A stretch of 64,000 bases of DNA, from positions 1-64,000 of the forward strand of contig JALUXG010000013.1 of NCBI GenBank assembly GCA_027019085.1. Direction: 5' to 3'. Both the position numbers and the translations under genes were made by a program. This document shows positions 1-9,669 of this stretch, one piece after another; position 1 is the first letter of the stretch; each line of letters begins with the position of its first letter. The stretch is from Rhodanobacteraceae bacterium. GTDB taxonomy: Bacteria; Pseudomonadota; Gammaproteobacteria; Xanthomonadales; Rhodanobacteraceae. The notes beneath the pieces were generated by a model, which was not told where the DNA came from, did not search any database, and was given only the letters and a program-made list of their open reading frames with translations.

Positions 1-60
1 ACGTTAAGACGTGACACAACATAGCTTTACCGGGGCCGACCGGTCCGTCACCGCAACTCT

Positions 61-978
61 TTGACTTCATTCACTTCGCCCAAAAACTTCACCAAAATCC
101 GGGGCGCGAAGTGCGGAACTTCTGTGGCACGCGGTGTCCAGGCTAGAACGATTCGTTTCCATAGACCGGAAAATGCCAGGGTCATGCATGAAAACCGAGT
201 GTTGGCCAAGCAGTTGGAAGATGCAATCAGATCCAATCAGTTTGTTCTTCATTACCAGCCCATTGTGCGCATGAAAACAGGTTCCATTTGCGGGATGGAA
301 GCATTGCTTCGCTGGGAACATCCTGAAATGGGCCTCATTATGCCGGATCGATTTATTCCGCAGGCAGAGAGCAACGGTCAAATCGCAGCGTTGGGAGAAT
401 GGGTGTTGCACCGCGTTGCCCAGCAGGCACTGGAATGGTCGCACAAAGGACTGTCCGGACTGTCGATATCGGTGAATGTGTCAGCAGAGCAGTTGAGCGA
501 GGCTGATTATGCGGATAGGGCATGCACATTGATGGAATCGCTAGGCATGCAAAACTCATCTGTCAGTGTGGCCCTGGAGATCACGGAGAGCCAACTGATT
601 TTCGACATCGACAGAAGCGTGGCCATGGTCGAGCGCCTCAGGGCTTCGGGATTGTCCGTCATCCTTGACGACTTCGGCACGGGGTATTCCTCACTGAGCT
701 ACCTGCATCGTTTGCCCGTGGACGTGATCAAGATCGACAAATCATTCATAGAGAAGATTGACACCGACCACCGGGCCGAGGAAGTAGTAAAGGCAATTCT
801 GGCATTGGCCGGCTCTCTCGAGTTGGAAACCATTGTCGAAGGCATCGAGCGTGTGGAACAACACCATAAGATGAAACGCATGGGTTGTACCTACGGTCAG
901 GGTTTCCATTACGGGCATGCGCAACCTGCGCACGAAATGGAACGGATCTGGCGCAGTAGCGGAAACCCTTGTCAGTAA
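61..978 (+). CDS. EAL-domain cyclic-di-GMP phosphodiesterase, possibly 5'-truncated
   Basis: This protein should hydrolyse c-di-GMP to pGpG in the cytosol. The EAL signature (residues 80-82 from the TTG start at 61), the SVNVSA segment, DDFGTGYSS, KIDKSFI and EGIE motifs are all present, so the metal and catalytic residues of an active EAL domain look intact. An ATG at 184 gives 264 residues and starts just before the domain. The preceding residues (RFHRPENAR) resemble the linker that joins a GGDEF domain to an EAL domain, and a stop codon lies in frame just upstream, so this may be the surviving half of a larger GGDEF-EAL protein. GC is lower than in its neighbours. There is no partner gene on this strand. 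Confidence 0.85.
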   Translation: MTSFTSPKNFTKIRGAKCGTSVARGVQARTIRFHRPENARVMHENRVLAKQLEDAIRSNQFVLHYQPIVRMKTGSICGMEALLRWEHPEMGLIMPDRFIPQAESNGQIAALGEWVLHRVAQQALEWSHKGLSGLSISVNVSAEQLSEADYADRACTLMESLGMQNSSVSVALEITESQLIFDIDRSVAMVERLRASGLSVILDDFGTGYSSLSYLHRLPVDVIKIDKSFIEKIDTDHRAEEVVKAILALAGSLELETIVEGIERVEQHHKMKRMGCTYGQGFHYGHAQPAHEMERIWRSSGNPCQ

Positions 979-1029
979 CATGGCGAGAATATTTGCCGAT
1001 GAGCGGATGCGTCTGCCGGTCCCGTCGGT

Positions 1030-4000
1030 TCAGGAGGCGTCGGCCAGCAGGGCATCCAGGTCGTCCTGGTCGAACGTGAGGCGGTCACGGCTGCCGCCGC
1101 CGTCGAGTACGGCGGCGGCCAGTTCCGCCTTGCGTTCCTTCATGGTCTCGATGCGTTCCTCGACGGTGCCCGTGGTGATCAGCTTGTAGACGAAGACCGG
1201 CTTGTCCTGGCCGATGCGATGGGCACGGTCCGAAGCCTGGGCCTCGGCGGCGGGATTCCACCACGGGTCGTAGTGGATCACGGTATCGGCGGCGGTGAGG
1301 TTGAGGCCCACGCCACCGGCCTTGAGGCTGAGCAGGAACAGCGGGACATCGCCCTTCTGGAACCGGCGCACCGGCTCGGCGCGGTCGCGGGTCTCGCCGG
1401 TCAGGATCACGTAGCGGATGCGCTTGCGATCCAGTTCACGGCTGATCAGCTTGAGCATTTCCGTGAACTGGCTGAACAGCAGCACCTTGCGCCCCTCGGC
1501 CACCAGTTCGGGCAGCATTTCGAGCAGCAGTTCGAGTTTGGCCGATTCGCGCACGCCGCGTGCGGCTTCCAGTTTCACCAGACGCGGATCGCAGCAGGCC
1601 TGGCGCAGTTTCAGCAGCGCATCGAGCACCATGATGCCGCTGTGCTCGATGCCGCGCTGGGCGATGACCTCGCGCAGTTCGTCGGCCAGGGTCAGGCGCA
1701 GGCTTTCGTAGAGTTCGCGCTGGCGCCCTTCCAGCACCACGCGACGCGTGATTTCGCTCTTGGCGGGCAGTTCGGACGCCACCTCGGCCTTGCTGCGCCT
1801 GAGGATGAACGGAGCCAGGCGCTGGTTGAGCCGTTGCTGGCAGGCATCGTCGCCGTGCTTTTCGATCGGCACCCGGTAATGCCTGCGGAATGCCCGTTCG
1901 TCGCCGAGCAAGCCGGGTACGGCCAGGTCGATCTGCGACCACAGTTCGCCCAGATGGTTTTCCAGCGGCGTGCCGGTCAGGCAAAGCACCCGGGGTGCCT
2001 TGAGGCGGAGCAGGGCGCGCCGGGCCTGGGTGCGCGGGTTTTTCACCTGCTGCGCCTCGTCGAGTACCACCAGCTCGAAGGCCTGCGTTTTCAGTGCATC
2101 GACATCACGCGGCAGCAGGGCGTAACTGGTGAGGATGATGTCGTGCTTGCCAAGCTGGGAGAAGCGGTCGCCGCGCTGCGGGCCGTGCAAGGTAAGCACT
2201 TTCAGTTGCGGCACGAATCGCGCGGCTTCGGCCTGCCAGTTCGGGATCAGGCTGGTGGGCAGCACCACCAGTGCCGGATGCTTGAGGCGGCCTTTTTCCT
2301 TCAGCGTCTGCACATGGGCCAGAAGCTGCAGTGTCTTGCCCAGGCCCATGTCATCGGCCAGCACCCCGCCGATGCCGGCGGCGTCCAGGGCGTTGAGCCA
2401 GCGCAGACCCTCGCGCTGGTAATCGCGCAGGGTGGCGCAAAGGCCTTCCGGCACGCTGTCACTGGCCTGTTCGGCGGCTTCACGCAGTCGCCTGGTGAAA
2501 CCGCGAAGTGCACGCGGCGCTTCCAGTTTGCCGTCCTTGGGCAGGGCTCTGGCCAGTTCCTCCAGACGCCCGGCCTGTACCTTTGGCAGCTGCAGCCGGT
2601 TGCGCGGGCGTTCCAGGTATTCGGCCAGCGGAGCCAGCAGTGCGCGCAATTCACGCAGACGAACCGGGACGCGGCGTCGTTCGTCCACGGGGGCATACCA
2701 GACGGCATCCTCGGCTTCGTTTCCGGGCGGGGTCAGTGTCAGTTGCTGGTCGCCCAGGGCCTGGGCGACCACGGGCAGCAGATTGACCTTCTCGCCGCCG
2801 ACCTCGATGCCGATTTCCAGTTCGAAGCGCGACTCGTCGCTACCGGTGCTGGCTTCGCCATACCATTGCACTGGCCCATCCAGCACCTCGAAGGGGAAGC
2901 TCGCGTCGTAGTCGAGCATGAAGCCGTTTTCTTCCAGTCGCGCACGCAGCGCCATCCAGCGTGCCGGCGTGTTCACGTCCAGGGCACCGGTATGGCCGGC
3001 ACCGGGGAACAGCCAGGCATCGTCGGGCAGCGTGTCGGCCAGGTCCCAGGGCAGCCCTTCGGTGTCCACGGCTGGCGTCAGGCCCGCGTTTTCCAGACGC
3101 TCCATGGCTGCCAGCTCGTCGGCCCGGCGCCGCGTGATCTCGACCAGTTTGCCTTCGTGCACCCGGTGTACCTGGTGTTCGCCGCCGCGGCCGGGAAGTC
3201 GTTCGCCGCCATAGTCGAAACTCAGGCAGGCATAGGCCAGCGGCGGGGTACCGGCGGCCAGTCGTGCATGACGTGACAGTGCGCACAGGGTCAGTACCGG
3301 ATGCGGCATCAGTTGGGAGGCACGAGCCTTGCCGAGCACCTGGGGAGCCGGGATGCGTTTGGCCAGCGCGGAGCTGGCCAGCGCCAGCGCCACCGCGGCC
3401 GTGTCCTCGGGGGCCAGGGGCGGCGCCTCGAGCAGGTGCAGTTCGTCCGGTTGCAGTTCCAGCGGACCGAGGCTGGCCTGTTCCGGATCGAGGTACCAGG
3501 GCGTGCCCGCGCGCAGCAGGCGCTGGCCGCGAGGAAGGCGGGGCTGCAGATGCTGCAGGCCGTCGTTGTCGATGTGCCAGATCCATTCGGGACGCCGCGG
3601 CTTGCCGCGGGTCAGGCGCAAACCGGCCACGCCGCCGAGGAAGCAGGGTGCGGTATCGAGGATTTCGGTCAGCAGGGCATCACCCACGCCGCCGTGCAGA
3701 TGGGCGTAGTTGCGGCCCTTGCGCTGGCTGTGCGGAAGGCCGAGCAGGCTCGAGGCCAGACGCTGCTCGCTGGGGGGAAGGCGGGTTTGCGACAGGCGGC
3801 GCGTATCCAGTGGCACGGCGCGATGCAGGCGACCGTGTTCGCCGACATGCAGCAGCACGGGCGCAACCTCGAGACGGGCGCCTGCGCCGCTGTCTGTCTG
3901 CACCATTTCGAGGAAAAACCCCAGCGTGGGCCCCCCGCTGCGGGCGGTTTCCGGCGCAACCGGGGCATGGCCGGCTAGCAGGCGCTGCCAGGCTGCAGGC

Positions 4001-4077
4001 ACACGGGGCGGCGCGTCCTTCGCCTTGTCCTTGCGCGGCCGGGACGATGCCCGGGGCGTGCGGGTCGATCGCTGCAT
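1030..4077 (-). CDS. SNF2/RapA-family DEAD-like helicase
   Basis: A 1015-residue ATP-dependent DNA translocase of the Swi2/Snf2 superfamily. The Walker A segment (DDMGLGKT) is near residue 577, followed by the Walker B box DEAQ, motif III (LTGTPLENH) and a complete C-terminal helicase lobe with SLKAGGVGLNLT, HYDPWWNPA and the Q/R motif ASDRAHRIGQ. The N-terminal 500 residues are the divergent region typical of bacterial SNF2 proteins; I could not confirm a SWIM zinc motif there. The role is probably in transcription or chromosome maintenance, but the exact substrate is unknown. It sits 84 bases downstream of gpsA on the same strand. The long open frame on the opposite strand is a GC-driven shadow. 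Confidence 0.93.
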   Translation of the reverse strand: MQRSTRTPRASSRPRKDKAKDAPPRVPAAWQRLLAGHAPVAPETARSGGPTLGFFLEMVQTDSGAGARLEVAPVLLHVGEHGRLHRAVPLDTRRLSQTRLPPSEQRLASSLLGLPHSQRKGRNYAHLHGGVGDALLTEILDTAPCFLGGVAGLRLTRGKPRRPEWIWHIDNDGLQHLQPRLPRGQRLLRAGTPWYLDPEQASLGPLELQPDELHLLEAPPLAPEDTAAVALALASSALAKRIPAPQVLGKARASQLMPHPVLTLCALSRHARLAAGTPPLAYACLSFDYGGERLPGRGGEHQVHRVHEGKLVEITRRRADELAAMERLENAGLTPAVDTEGLPWDLADTLPDDAWLFPGAGHTGALDVNTPARWMALRARLEENGFMLDYDASFPFEVLDGPVQWYGEASTGSDESRFELEIGIEVGGEKVNLLPVVAQALGDQQLTLTPPGNEAEDAVWYAPVDERRRVPVRLRELRALLAPLAEYLERPRNRLQLPKVQAGRLEELARALPKDGKLEAPRALRGFTRRLREAAEQASDSVPEGLCATLRDYQREGLRWLNALDAAGIGGVLADDMGLGKTLQLLAHVQTLKEKGRLKHPALVVLPTSLIPNWQAEAARFVPQLKVLTLHGPQRGDRFSQLGKHDIILTSYALLPRDVDALKTQAFELVVLDEAQQVKNPRTQARRALLRLKAPRVLCLTGTPLENHLGELWSQIDLAVPGLLGDERAFRRHYRVPIEKHGDDACQQRLNQRLAPFILRRSKAEVASELPAKSEITRRVVLEGRQRELYESLRLTLADELREVIAQRGIEHSGIMVLDALLKLRQACCDPRLVKLEAARGVRESAKLELLLEMLPELVAEGRKVLLFSQFTEMLKLISRELDRKRIRYVILTGETRDRAEPVRRFQKGDVPLFLLSLKAGGVGLNLTAADTVIHYDPWWNPAAEAQASDRAHRIGQDKPVFVYKLITTGTVEERIETMKERKAELAAAVLDGGGSRDRLTFDQDDLDALLADAS

Positions 4078-4161
4078 CCGATTTGCTCGCGCGTTAAAAC
4101 TTCAAGACTAGCAGGCCCGGGCGTTCCGTGCGCATCCATGGCCCGCTCCGGCGTCGTCGGT

Positions 4162-5190
4162 TCAGCGCGGCGGGAACAGGGCGGTCGGGTATTCCGGTTT
4201 CTGTTCGCGCGCCATGAGGCTGCGCAGGCCCTCTTCCGGCGTGACATCGCCATGCAGCACGGCACGCACGCCAAAGGCGATGGGCAGGTCCAGGCCGTGC
4301 TGTTCGGCCAGGCGCCCCACTTCATCGGCGGTCACCACGCTTTCCACGACCTGGCCGATGTCGGCGATGGCCTGTTTCAGCGGGGTGCCGCGACCCAGGG
4401 CCAGGCCAAGGCGACGGTTGCGTGACAGGTCGCCGGTGCAGGTCAGCACCAGGTCGCCCAGGCCGGACAGGCCCATCAGGGTTTCCGGGCGGGCGCCGAG
4501 AGCCACGCCCAGTTGCAGCATTTCGTACATGCCACGGGTGATCAGGCCTGCGCGGGCATTGAGACCCAGTTCCATGCCGTCAGCCACACCTGTGGCCACG
4601 GCAAGCACGTTCTTCATCGCCCCGCCGAGCTCGGCGCCGAGCATGTCGTCGCCGGTATAGGCACGGAAACTGCTCGAGTGCAGAAGGTCGGCCAGTACCT
4701 GTGCGAAGTCGTGGTCTGAACCATGCACGGTGACGGCTGTCGGCAAACCTGCCACCACCTCGCGGGCAAACGAGGGCCCGGTGATGACGGCCATGGGTCT
4801 GCCGTCGAGCCGTTCGCCGACCAGTTCGTGAAGGAAGCGGCCGGTGCCCGGCTCGAAGCCCTTGGTTGCCCAGCTGACCGCACACTGTGCGGGCAGCATC
4901 GGTACGATCTGGTCAAGCAGCGATGCAAAGGCGTGGCTCGGCACCGCGATGAGCACGATGTCCGCGTTTGCCACCGCAGCCGACAGGTCCGGCTCGCAGG
5001 CGAGATCGTCCGGCAAGGCCAGGTCCGGCAGATAGCGCGCATTGTGCCGGGTCGACTGCACGATGCGCAGCGCGTCGGCGTCACGGCCCCACAGCGTGGT
5101 GGCGGTACCGTTGCGGGCCAGCAGGGCAGCCAGGGCCGTACCCCAGGAACCGGCGCCGAGCACGCTGACGCGAAGTTTCCCCTGCGTCAT
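4162..5190 (-). CDS. gpsA: Glycerol-3-phosphate dehydrogenase [NAD(P)+]
   Basis: Reduces dihydroxyacetone phosphate to sn-glycerol-3-phosphate, the backbone for phospholipid synthesis. This 342-residue cytosolic protein has the N-terminal nucleotide-binding motif [10 protein letters not shown] (about residues 12-21), the family segment [12 protein letters not shown] with the catalytic lysine, and the C-terminal [12 protein letters not shown] motif. The length is normal for the family. It lies 11 bases after secB and is probably co-transcribed with it, the usual secB-gpsA order of gammaproteobacteria. The product feeds plsB, which is also in this window near 60 kb. Confidence 0.98.
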   Translation of the reverse strand: MTQGKLRVSVLGAGSWGTALAALLARNGTATTLWGRDADALRIVQSTRHNARYLPDLALPDDLACEPDLSAAVANADIVLIAVPSHAFASLLDQIVPMLPAQCAVSWATKGFEPGTGRFLHELVGERLDGRPMAVITGPSFAREVVAGLPTAVTVHGSDHDFAQVLADLLHSSSFRAYTGDDMLGAELGGAMKNVLAVATGVADGMELGLNARAGLITRGMYEMLQLGVALGARPETLMGLSGLGDLVLTCTGDLSRNRRLGLALGRGTPLKQAIADIGQVVESVVTADEVGRLAEQHGLDLPIAFGVRAVLHGDVTPEEGLRSLMAREQKPEYPTALFPPR

Positions 5191-5201
5191 GGTGCGTGGA
5201 C

Positions 5202-5696
5202 TCAGGAGTTCAGCGTCGGCGTCGGTTCACCCTCGGCGACGCGGCGCTTCTGCTCCGCGTACAGGGCCTCGAAGTTGATCGGCTGCAGCAGGAACGGAGG
5301 GAACCCGCCGTCCTGGATCATCGCGGAAAGGATGTGGCGCGCGAACGGAAACAGCACGTTCGGGCAGTAGCTGCCGATCAGGGTGTCCTCGTCCTCGGCC
5401 GAAAACCCGGCCATGCTGAATATGCCGGCCTGCTGGACTTCGGCCAGGTAGGCGGTCTGGTCGCCGATCGTGCAGGTCAGGGTCAGGGTCAGCACGACTT
5501 CACGGGTCTGTTCGTCGAGTTTGCTGGCCTTGTGGCCCATGTCGAGCTGGACCTGGGGCTGCTGCTCGGGGTTCTGCCCCATCTGCTGGAAGATGCCCGG
5601 CGCGTTGGGGGCCTCGAAGGAGGCGTCCTTCATGTAGACCTTCTGCAGCACCAGCTGCAGCTCGTCTTCACCGTTGGCTTCGATGTGTTCTGCCAT
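5202..5696 (-). CDS. secB: Protein-export chaperone SecB
   Basis: A tetrameric cytosolic chaperone that keeps secretory precursors unfolded and hands them to SecA. The 164-residue protein shows the conserved [14 protein letters not shown] segment near the N-terminus, the [11 protein letters not shown] stretch and the C-terminal region [26 protein letters not shown] that SecB proteins share. The acidic, polar C-terminus is usual. It heads a two-gene unit with gpsA. About 290 bases separate its start from the divergent rpmB gene, so both promoters should lie there. Confidence 0.98.
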   Translation of the reverse strand: MAEHIEANGEDELQLVLQKVYMKDASFEAPNAPGIFQQMGQNPEQQPQVQLDMGHKASKLDEQTREVVLTLTLTCTIGDQTAYLAEVQQAGIFSMAGFSAEDEDTLIGSYCPNVLFPFARHILSAMIQDGGFPPFLLQPINFEALYAEQKRRVAEGEPTPTLNS

Positions 5697-5988
5697 GATT
5701 TACCCTGAATAGCGTGTGGTGGAATGCGAAAGGGAGCCATTGTCCCACACATCGGCCCGGCATGTGCATGGCGCCACGGTGGATCGCCCGCGCTTGCGGT
5801 GACGCCGGTGCATTGCGATAATGGCCAGCTTGCCCTGCCCTGTCCGGGTGTTCCGGAGCCCCTGCACGTGCGGTCGCACAGGGGCACGCGGGGCCTGAAT
5901 CCAGCACACCGCACACGGCTTGCGCCGTCGCTGGGCCGACGCCATCCTGGCCAATGGGTGGTCCACGAACCGATTTACGGAGGTCAAC

Positions 5989-6225
5989 ATGGCCCGAGTA
6001 TGCCAAGTCACCGGCAAGCGTGTGCAGACCGGAAACAATGTCTCGCACGCCAACAACAAGACGCGACGTCGCTGGTTGCCGAACCTGCACGAGCGTCGTT
6101 TCTGGGTGCCCAGTGAAAAGCGCTGGGTGAAGCTTCGCGTGTCCAACCATGCACTGCGAACCATCGACAAGAATGGCATCGAAGCCGTGTTGGCCGACCT
6201 GCGTGCCCGCGGCGAGAAGGTCTAA
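5989..6225 (+). CDS. rpmB: 50S ribosomal protein L28
   Basis: A 78-residue structural protein of the large ribosomal subunit. It starts [10 protein letters not shown] and contains the family segments [10 protein letters not shown] and RRRWLPNL, followed by a basic C-terminus. The ATG at 5989 is preceded by a strong ribosome-binding site (ACGGAGG, 5977-5983). An upstream in-frame start is possible but would add unrelated residues. It is followed after 11 bases by rpmG, the standard L28-L33 pair. Confidence 0.98.
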   Translation: MARVCQVTGKRVQTGNNVSHANNKTRRRWLPNLHERRFWVPSEKRWVKLRVSNHALRTIDKNGIEAVLADLRARGEKV

Positions 6226-6236
6226 GGAGAATCGTC

Positions 6237-6401
6237 ATGCCTTCCAAGCGCGACAAGATCCGCCTGATTTCGTCGGCCGGTACCGGCCATTTCTACACCA
6301 CCGACAAGAACAAGAAGAACACGCCGGAAAAGATGGAGGTCAAGAAATACGACCCCGTCGTCCGCAAGCACGTGCTCTACAAGGAAGGAAAAATCAAGTA
6401 A
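6237..6401 (+). CDS. rpmG: 50S ribosomal protein L33
   Basis: A 54-residue large-subunit protein beginning [12 protein letters not shown] and ending YKEGKIK. The segments [16 protein letters not shown] and [11 protein letters not shown] identify L33 of the form without the zinc-binding cysteines (no CXXC is present). An AAGGAGA ribosome-binding site overlaps the end of rpmB. It is followed by a clear intrinsic terminator, so rpmB-rpmG forms a closed two-gene operon. Confidence 0.98.
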   Translation: MPSKRDKIRLISSAGTGHFYTTDKNKKNTPEKMEVKKYDPVVRKHVLYKEGKIK

Positions 6402-6429
6402 GGGCCACGCCCTTCGATTTCTTTCCGCG

Positions 6430-6459
6430 GAAACCCGCCGGCTGGCGGGTTTCTTTTTG
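6430..6459 (+). terminator. Intrinsic terminator of rpmB-rpmG
   Basis: A 10-bp perfect stem (GAAACCCGCC / GGCGGGTTTC) with a 4-base loop is followed directly by a run of T. The T run is only on the plus-strand side, so it serves the ribosomal-protein operon. Confidence 0.93.
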
Positions 6460-6503
6460 TCCGTCATTCACGTTTGCATGCCGGGGCCGCATTCCAGAAC
6501 GGC

Positions 6504-6526
6504 AAAGCCCGCCGCAAGGGCGGGCT
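6504..6526 (-). terminator. Possible terminator of the desaturase gene
   Basis: An 8-bp stem (AGCCCGCC / GGCGGGCT) with a 5-base loop lies about 40 bases past the desaturase stop codon. On the minus strand it is followed by only a short TTT run, so it may be a weak terminator. Confidence 0.5.
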
Positions 6527-6566
6527 CTTCCGGGAACGTTGCGGAGAAAGGAGGCGGTCGCCTGCC

Positions 6567-7760
6567 TCAGGCGGTGGCCAGACGATAGCCCTTCAGTCGC
6601 TGGGCGAAGTCCTGCAGGGCGCGGATGCCGCTTTGCTCGGCTTCGTGCACCCATTGCTGCAGGCCCTTCAATGCGGCTTCGGCGCCACGTTGCTCCATCA
6701 GTCCGGCCAGCCGGGCACGGTATTCGCACACGACACGCAGGGCCGGGCGCCTGGCAACAATGTCCTGCAGCTGCTGTTGCCGGTCTCGATCCAGCCAGCG
6801 ACCCCCGTCGGCAAGCGCGCGGCGCAGGCGCCTGGGCACGGCCTTGATACTCTCGCCGGCATGCCCGGCTTCCTCGCGCAGGGTCGGCACGATGACCATG
6901 CGGTAGAAATCGGTCATGGCGTGGAAACGGTGCGTGAGCACGGCCTTGAGCGTGTCGGTGTCCGGCAGTTTCACGTTCGGGCGCACGTCCAGCTTCGGCG
7001 CCACGCGCAGGACCTTGGCCAGGCCGACGGCGCGCAGGCCACAGATGACTGCCCAGCCGATGTCGAATTCCCACTTGCGCAGGGCGAATTTCGCCGAACT
7101 GGGGAAGGCGTGGTGGTTGTTGTGCAGCTCTTCGCCGCCGATCCAGAAACCCCAGGGCAGGAGGTTGGTGGCGGTGTCCGAGCTCTCGAAGTTGCGGTAG
7201 CCCCACCAGTGGCCGATGCCGTTGACGAAGCCGGCCGCCCAGAACGGGATCCAGATCATCTGGATGGCCCAGATGGCGAGTCCGACCGATCCGAACAGGG
7301 CAATGTCGATGAATGCCATCAGGGTCGGGCCCATGTACGGGTGGGCCCCGTACACATGACGTTCGAGCCAGTCGTCGGGCGTACCGCGACCGTATTTCTC
7401 CATATCCTCGCGGATCTTGCTGGCGTCGCGGTACAGACTCACGCCGTCCCAGAACACCTTCTTGATACCGTAGATCTGTGGACTGTGCGGATCGTCCGCG
7501 GTTTCCACCAGAGCATGGTGCTTGCGATGGATGGCTACCCACTCCTTGGTAACCATGCCCGTGGTCAGCCAGGCCCAGAAGCGCAGGAAGTGCGCAACGG
7601 CAGGGTGGAAGTCGACGCCGCGATGGGTCTGGCTGCGGTGCAGGTACAAGGTCACGGCGAAAATGGTCAGCTGCGTGACAATCAGTCCGTAAACCAGCCA
7701 GGTGACCCAACCGGCTCCGGTCAGGCCGCGGGCGGCGAAGTCGAGAAAAGCTTGCATCAT
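6567..7760 (-). CDS. Membrane acyl-CoA/acyl-lipid delta-9 fatty acid desaturase
   Basis: Introduces a cis double bond into saturated fatty acyl chains, using a di-iron centre at the cytoplasmic membrane. The three histidine boxes of the family are visible: HRSQTH near the N-terminus, HRKHH in the middle and HNNHH in the C-terminal half. Several hydrophobic segments (for example VTWLVYGLIVTQLTIFAVTL) form the membrane part. The ATG at 7760 (followed immediately by a second ATG) is chosen because the domain begins there; the longer open frame upstream adds unrelated sequence. The C-terminal 110 residues beyond the desaturase core are charged and of unknown role. It probably adjusts membrane fluidity. 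Confidence 0.93.
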   Translation of the reverse strand: MMQAFLDFAARGLTGAGWVTWLVYGLIVTQLTIFAVTLYLHRSQTHRGVDFHPAVAHFLRFWAWLTTGMVTKEWVAIHRKHHALVETADDPHSPQIYGIKKVFWDGVSLYRDASKIREDMEKYGRGTPDDWLERHVYGAHPYMGPTLMAFIDIALFGSVGLAIWAIQMIWIPFWAAGFVNGIGHWWGYRNFESSDTATNLLPWGFWIGGEELHNNHHAFPSSAKFALRKWEFDIGWAVICGLRAVGLAKVLRVAPKLDVRPNVKLPDTDTLKAVLTHRFHAMTDFYRMVIVPTLREEAGHAGESIKAVPRRLRRALADGGRWLDRDRQQQLQDIVARRPALRVVCEYRARLAGLMEQRGAEAALKGLQQWVHEAEQSGIRALQDFAQRLKGYRLATA

Positions 7761-7975
7761 GATGGACAGAACTCTTGAAGAAGAAACACTTGTGTACGCC
7801 ACAGTGTACGCGCATGGCGTCCGTACCCGCCAGCATGGCGGCAATGGACCGCAGTCCGGCATCAGCGGGCAAGGTGCTCATCAAACCACGTCATGTACGG
7901 CAAAACCGTGACGCTATGACACAGAACAAGCACGCCGGCTTGTGATTGATATGGGTTCTTGGTCAGAATCAACAA

Positions 7976-8917
7976 GTGAATCGCGCCCCTCCGCTCCTGT
8001 TGCTGGATTCGGTCTGCCGCCGGCTGGGTGGCCGCGAGGTGGTGCAGGCACTCGATCTGCAGCTACTGCGCGGACAGGTTCTGGGTTTGCTGGGCGTCAA
8101 CGGCGCCGGCAAGTCCACCACCCTGGCCATGATGGCTGCGGCCCAGCAGCCGGACCGTGGCCGGGTCTGCATCGACGGCGTGGATCTGGCCGAACAGCCG
8201 GGGCGCGCACGCACCCACGTCGGCTGGTTGCCCGAGCGTGCACCTTTGTGGCCGGAACTCAGTGTGCGCGAACACCTCCAAGCCTGTGCCCGACTGCGCG
8301 CAATGCCGGCCAGTCTTGCCCGGAAGCGGGGCGATGCCCTGCTGGAGCGGCTGCAACTCCACGACCAGGCGCGACGTCTGGTGGGCGTGCTGTCCCAGGG
8401 CCAGCGGCAACGGGTGGGGCTGGCCTGTGCCCTGCTGCACGAACCCCCCCTGCTGGTATTGGACGAGCCCGGCAACGGCCTCGACCCGGTGCAGTCCGCC
8501 CTGTTGCGCGAGTTGATTCGGGAGCGCGCGGCGGCCGGCTGTGGCGTGGTGCTGTCCACGCATGTGCTTTCCGAAGTCACGGCGGTATGCGACCGGGTGG
8601 TGATTCTGCACGAAGGGCGTCTGCGCCTTGACGCCCCGGCGCGAGAACCCAGGCCGCACTTGCTTCTGACCTTGGCCAGACCCCTGCCGCTGGCGCAGGT
8701 ACAGGCCCTGGCGCCGGTTGCCGACGCGCAGGCACGCGAGCCGGGCAGTTTCGCGATCACCCTGCAGGATGGCGAGGATGCAGCCGCGCTGGCGCAGGCC
8801 GTCATGGCGGCCGGCATGCCGTTGTGCGGCTTGCAGCCGCTGGCCGGCGCACTGGAACAGGCCTTCATGGACATCGCCACACATACCGCGACGGTGCCCG
8901 GGAAACGGGCGGCATGA
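7976..8917 (+). CDS. ABC transporter ATP-binding protein (GldA-like)
   Basis: ATPase subunit of an ABC-2 type transporter. It has Walker A (GVNGAGKST), the signature LSQGQRQRVG, Walker B (LLVLDEPGNGLDP) and the H-loop STHVLSE, followed by a 100-residue C-terminal regulatory region. The GTG at 7976 is chosen because homology begins at once; a TTG at 7946 would add ten residues. It opens a four-gene unit in which each stop codon overlaps or nearly touches the next start. The gene order (ATPase, permease, Gld-G-like protein, DUF4340 protein) matches the GldAFG-type export systems. The substrate is unknown. Confidence 0.92.
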   Translation: MNRAPPLLLLDSVCRRLGGREVVQALDLQLLRGQVLGLLGVNGAGKSTTLAMMAAAQQPDRGRVCIDGVDLAEQPGRARTHVGWLPERAPLWPELSVREHLQACARLRAMPASLARKRGDALLERLQLHDQARRLVGVLSQGQRQRVGLACALLHEPPLLVLDEPGNGLDPVQSALLRELIRERAAAGCGVVLSTHVLSEVTAVCDRVVILHEGRLRLDAPAREPRPHLLLTLARPLPLAQVQALAPVADAQAREPGSFAITLQDGEDAAALAQAVMAAGMPLCGLQPLAGALEQAFMDIATHTATVPGKRAA

Positions 8918-9669
8918 GTACAGTCGCCGTGTTCCGCTGCGAATGGCGCCGGCTGTGGACACGGCCGCTTGGCTGGCTGCTGGCGGCGCTGGTGCTGGCC
9001 GGCATGGGCTGGGAGTTCGTGCTCATGCTCAGCCAGTTTCTTGCCCTGCAGGTGCGTTTGCTCGCAGCCGGCAACACCAGCGGTTTCACCGATCTGGTGA
9101 CCTTGCCGTGGTTGGCGATGTACGTGTTCGCGGCTATCGTCATGGCGCCGTTGATGAGCATGTCTTCGCTGGCCGGCGAACGACGCAACGGTACGCTGGC
9201 GATGCTGTTTTCGTGCGGTGTCTCGCCCGCCGCCATGGTGCTGGGCAAATACCTGGCGGCACTGGCTTGGCAGGTGCTGATCCTGCTGCTGGTGCTGGCC
9301 ATGCCGCTGACGCTGGCACTGGTGGCCGGTGCGGACTGGGGCAAGCTGGCGGCGGCGACCCTGGGCCTGGGGCTGACGATGGCCGCCCTGACCGCGGTGG
9401 GCACGGCCTGTTCAGCCTTTACCGCGCATCCGGCGCTGGCCGCGGCCAGCGCATTCGTCTTCACCGCCCTGCTGCTGGGGGTGAACCGATTGTCCTTGTC
9501 GCAAGGCGTGCTCGGCGGGCTGGCCAACCAGCTGGCACTGTCGACCCACCTGCAGCCGATGGGCCGGGGTCTGGTCAGCACGGCCGGCCTGGTGTGGTTT
9601 GCATTGCTGATTGCGGTTGCGCTCCTGCTGGCGATCCGCCGCATGGCCGACGAGAGGATACGCGGCTGA
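8914..9669 (+). CDS. ABC-2 type permease (GldF-like)
   Basis: A 251-residue integral membrane protein with six hydrophobic segments, beginning with the segment LGWLLAALVLAGMGWEFVL. The motif SLAGERRNGTLAMLFSCGVS after the second segment is the conserved ABC-2 permease loop that contacts the ATPase. Its ATG overlaps the upstream stop codon (ATGA), which indicates translational coupling with the ATPase. By analogy with GldF it should form the channel of an exporter; the cargo cannot be read from the sequence. Confidence 0.88.
   Translation: MSTVAVFRCEWRRLWTRPLGWLLAALVLAGMGWEFVLMLSQFLALQVRLLAAGNTSGFTDLVTLPWLAMYVFAAIVMAPLMSMSSLAGERRNGTLAMLFSCGVSPAAMVLGKYLAALAWQVLILLLVLAMPLTLALVAGADWGKLAAATLGLGLTMAALTAVGTACSAFTAHPALAAASAFVFTALLLGVNRLSLSQGVLGGLANQLALSTHLQPMGRGLVSTAGLVWFALLIAVALLLAIRRMADERIRG

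Noticed and set aside
1219..3276. A 685-codon open frame on the plus strand opposite the SNF2 gene
   Set aside because: It is a shadow of high-GC codon structure; the opposite frame has all helicase motifs and this one has no recognisable domain or ribosome-binding site.
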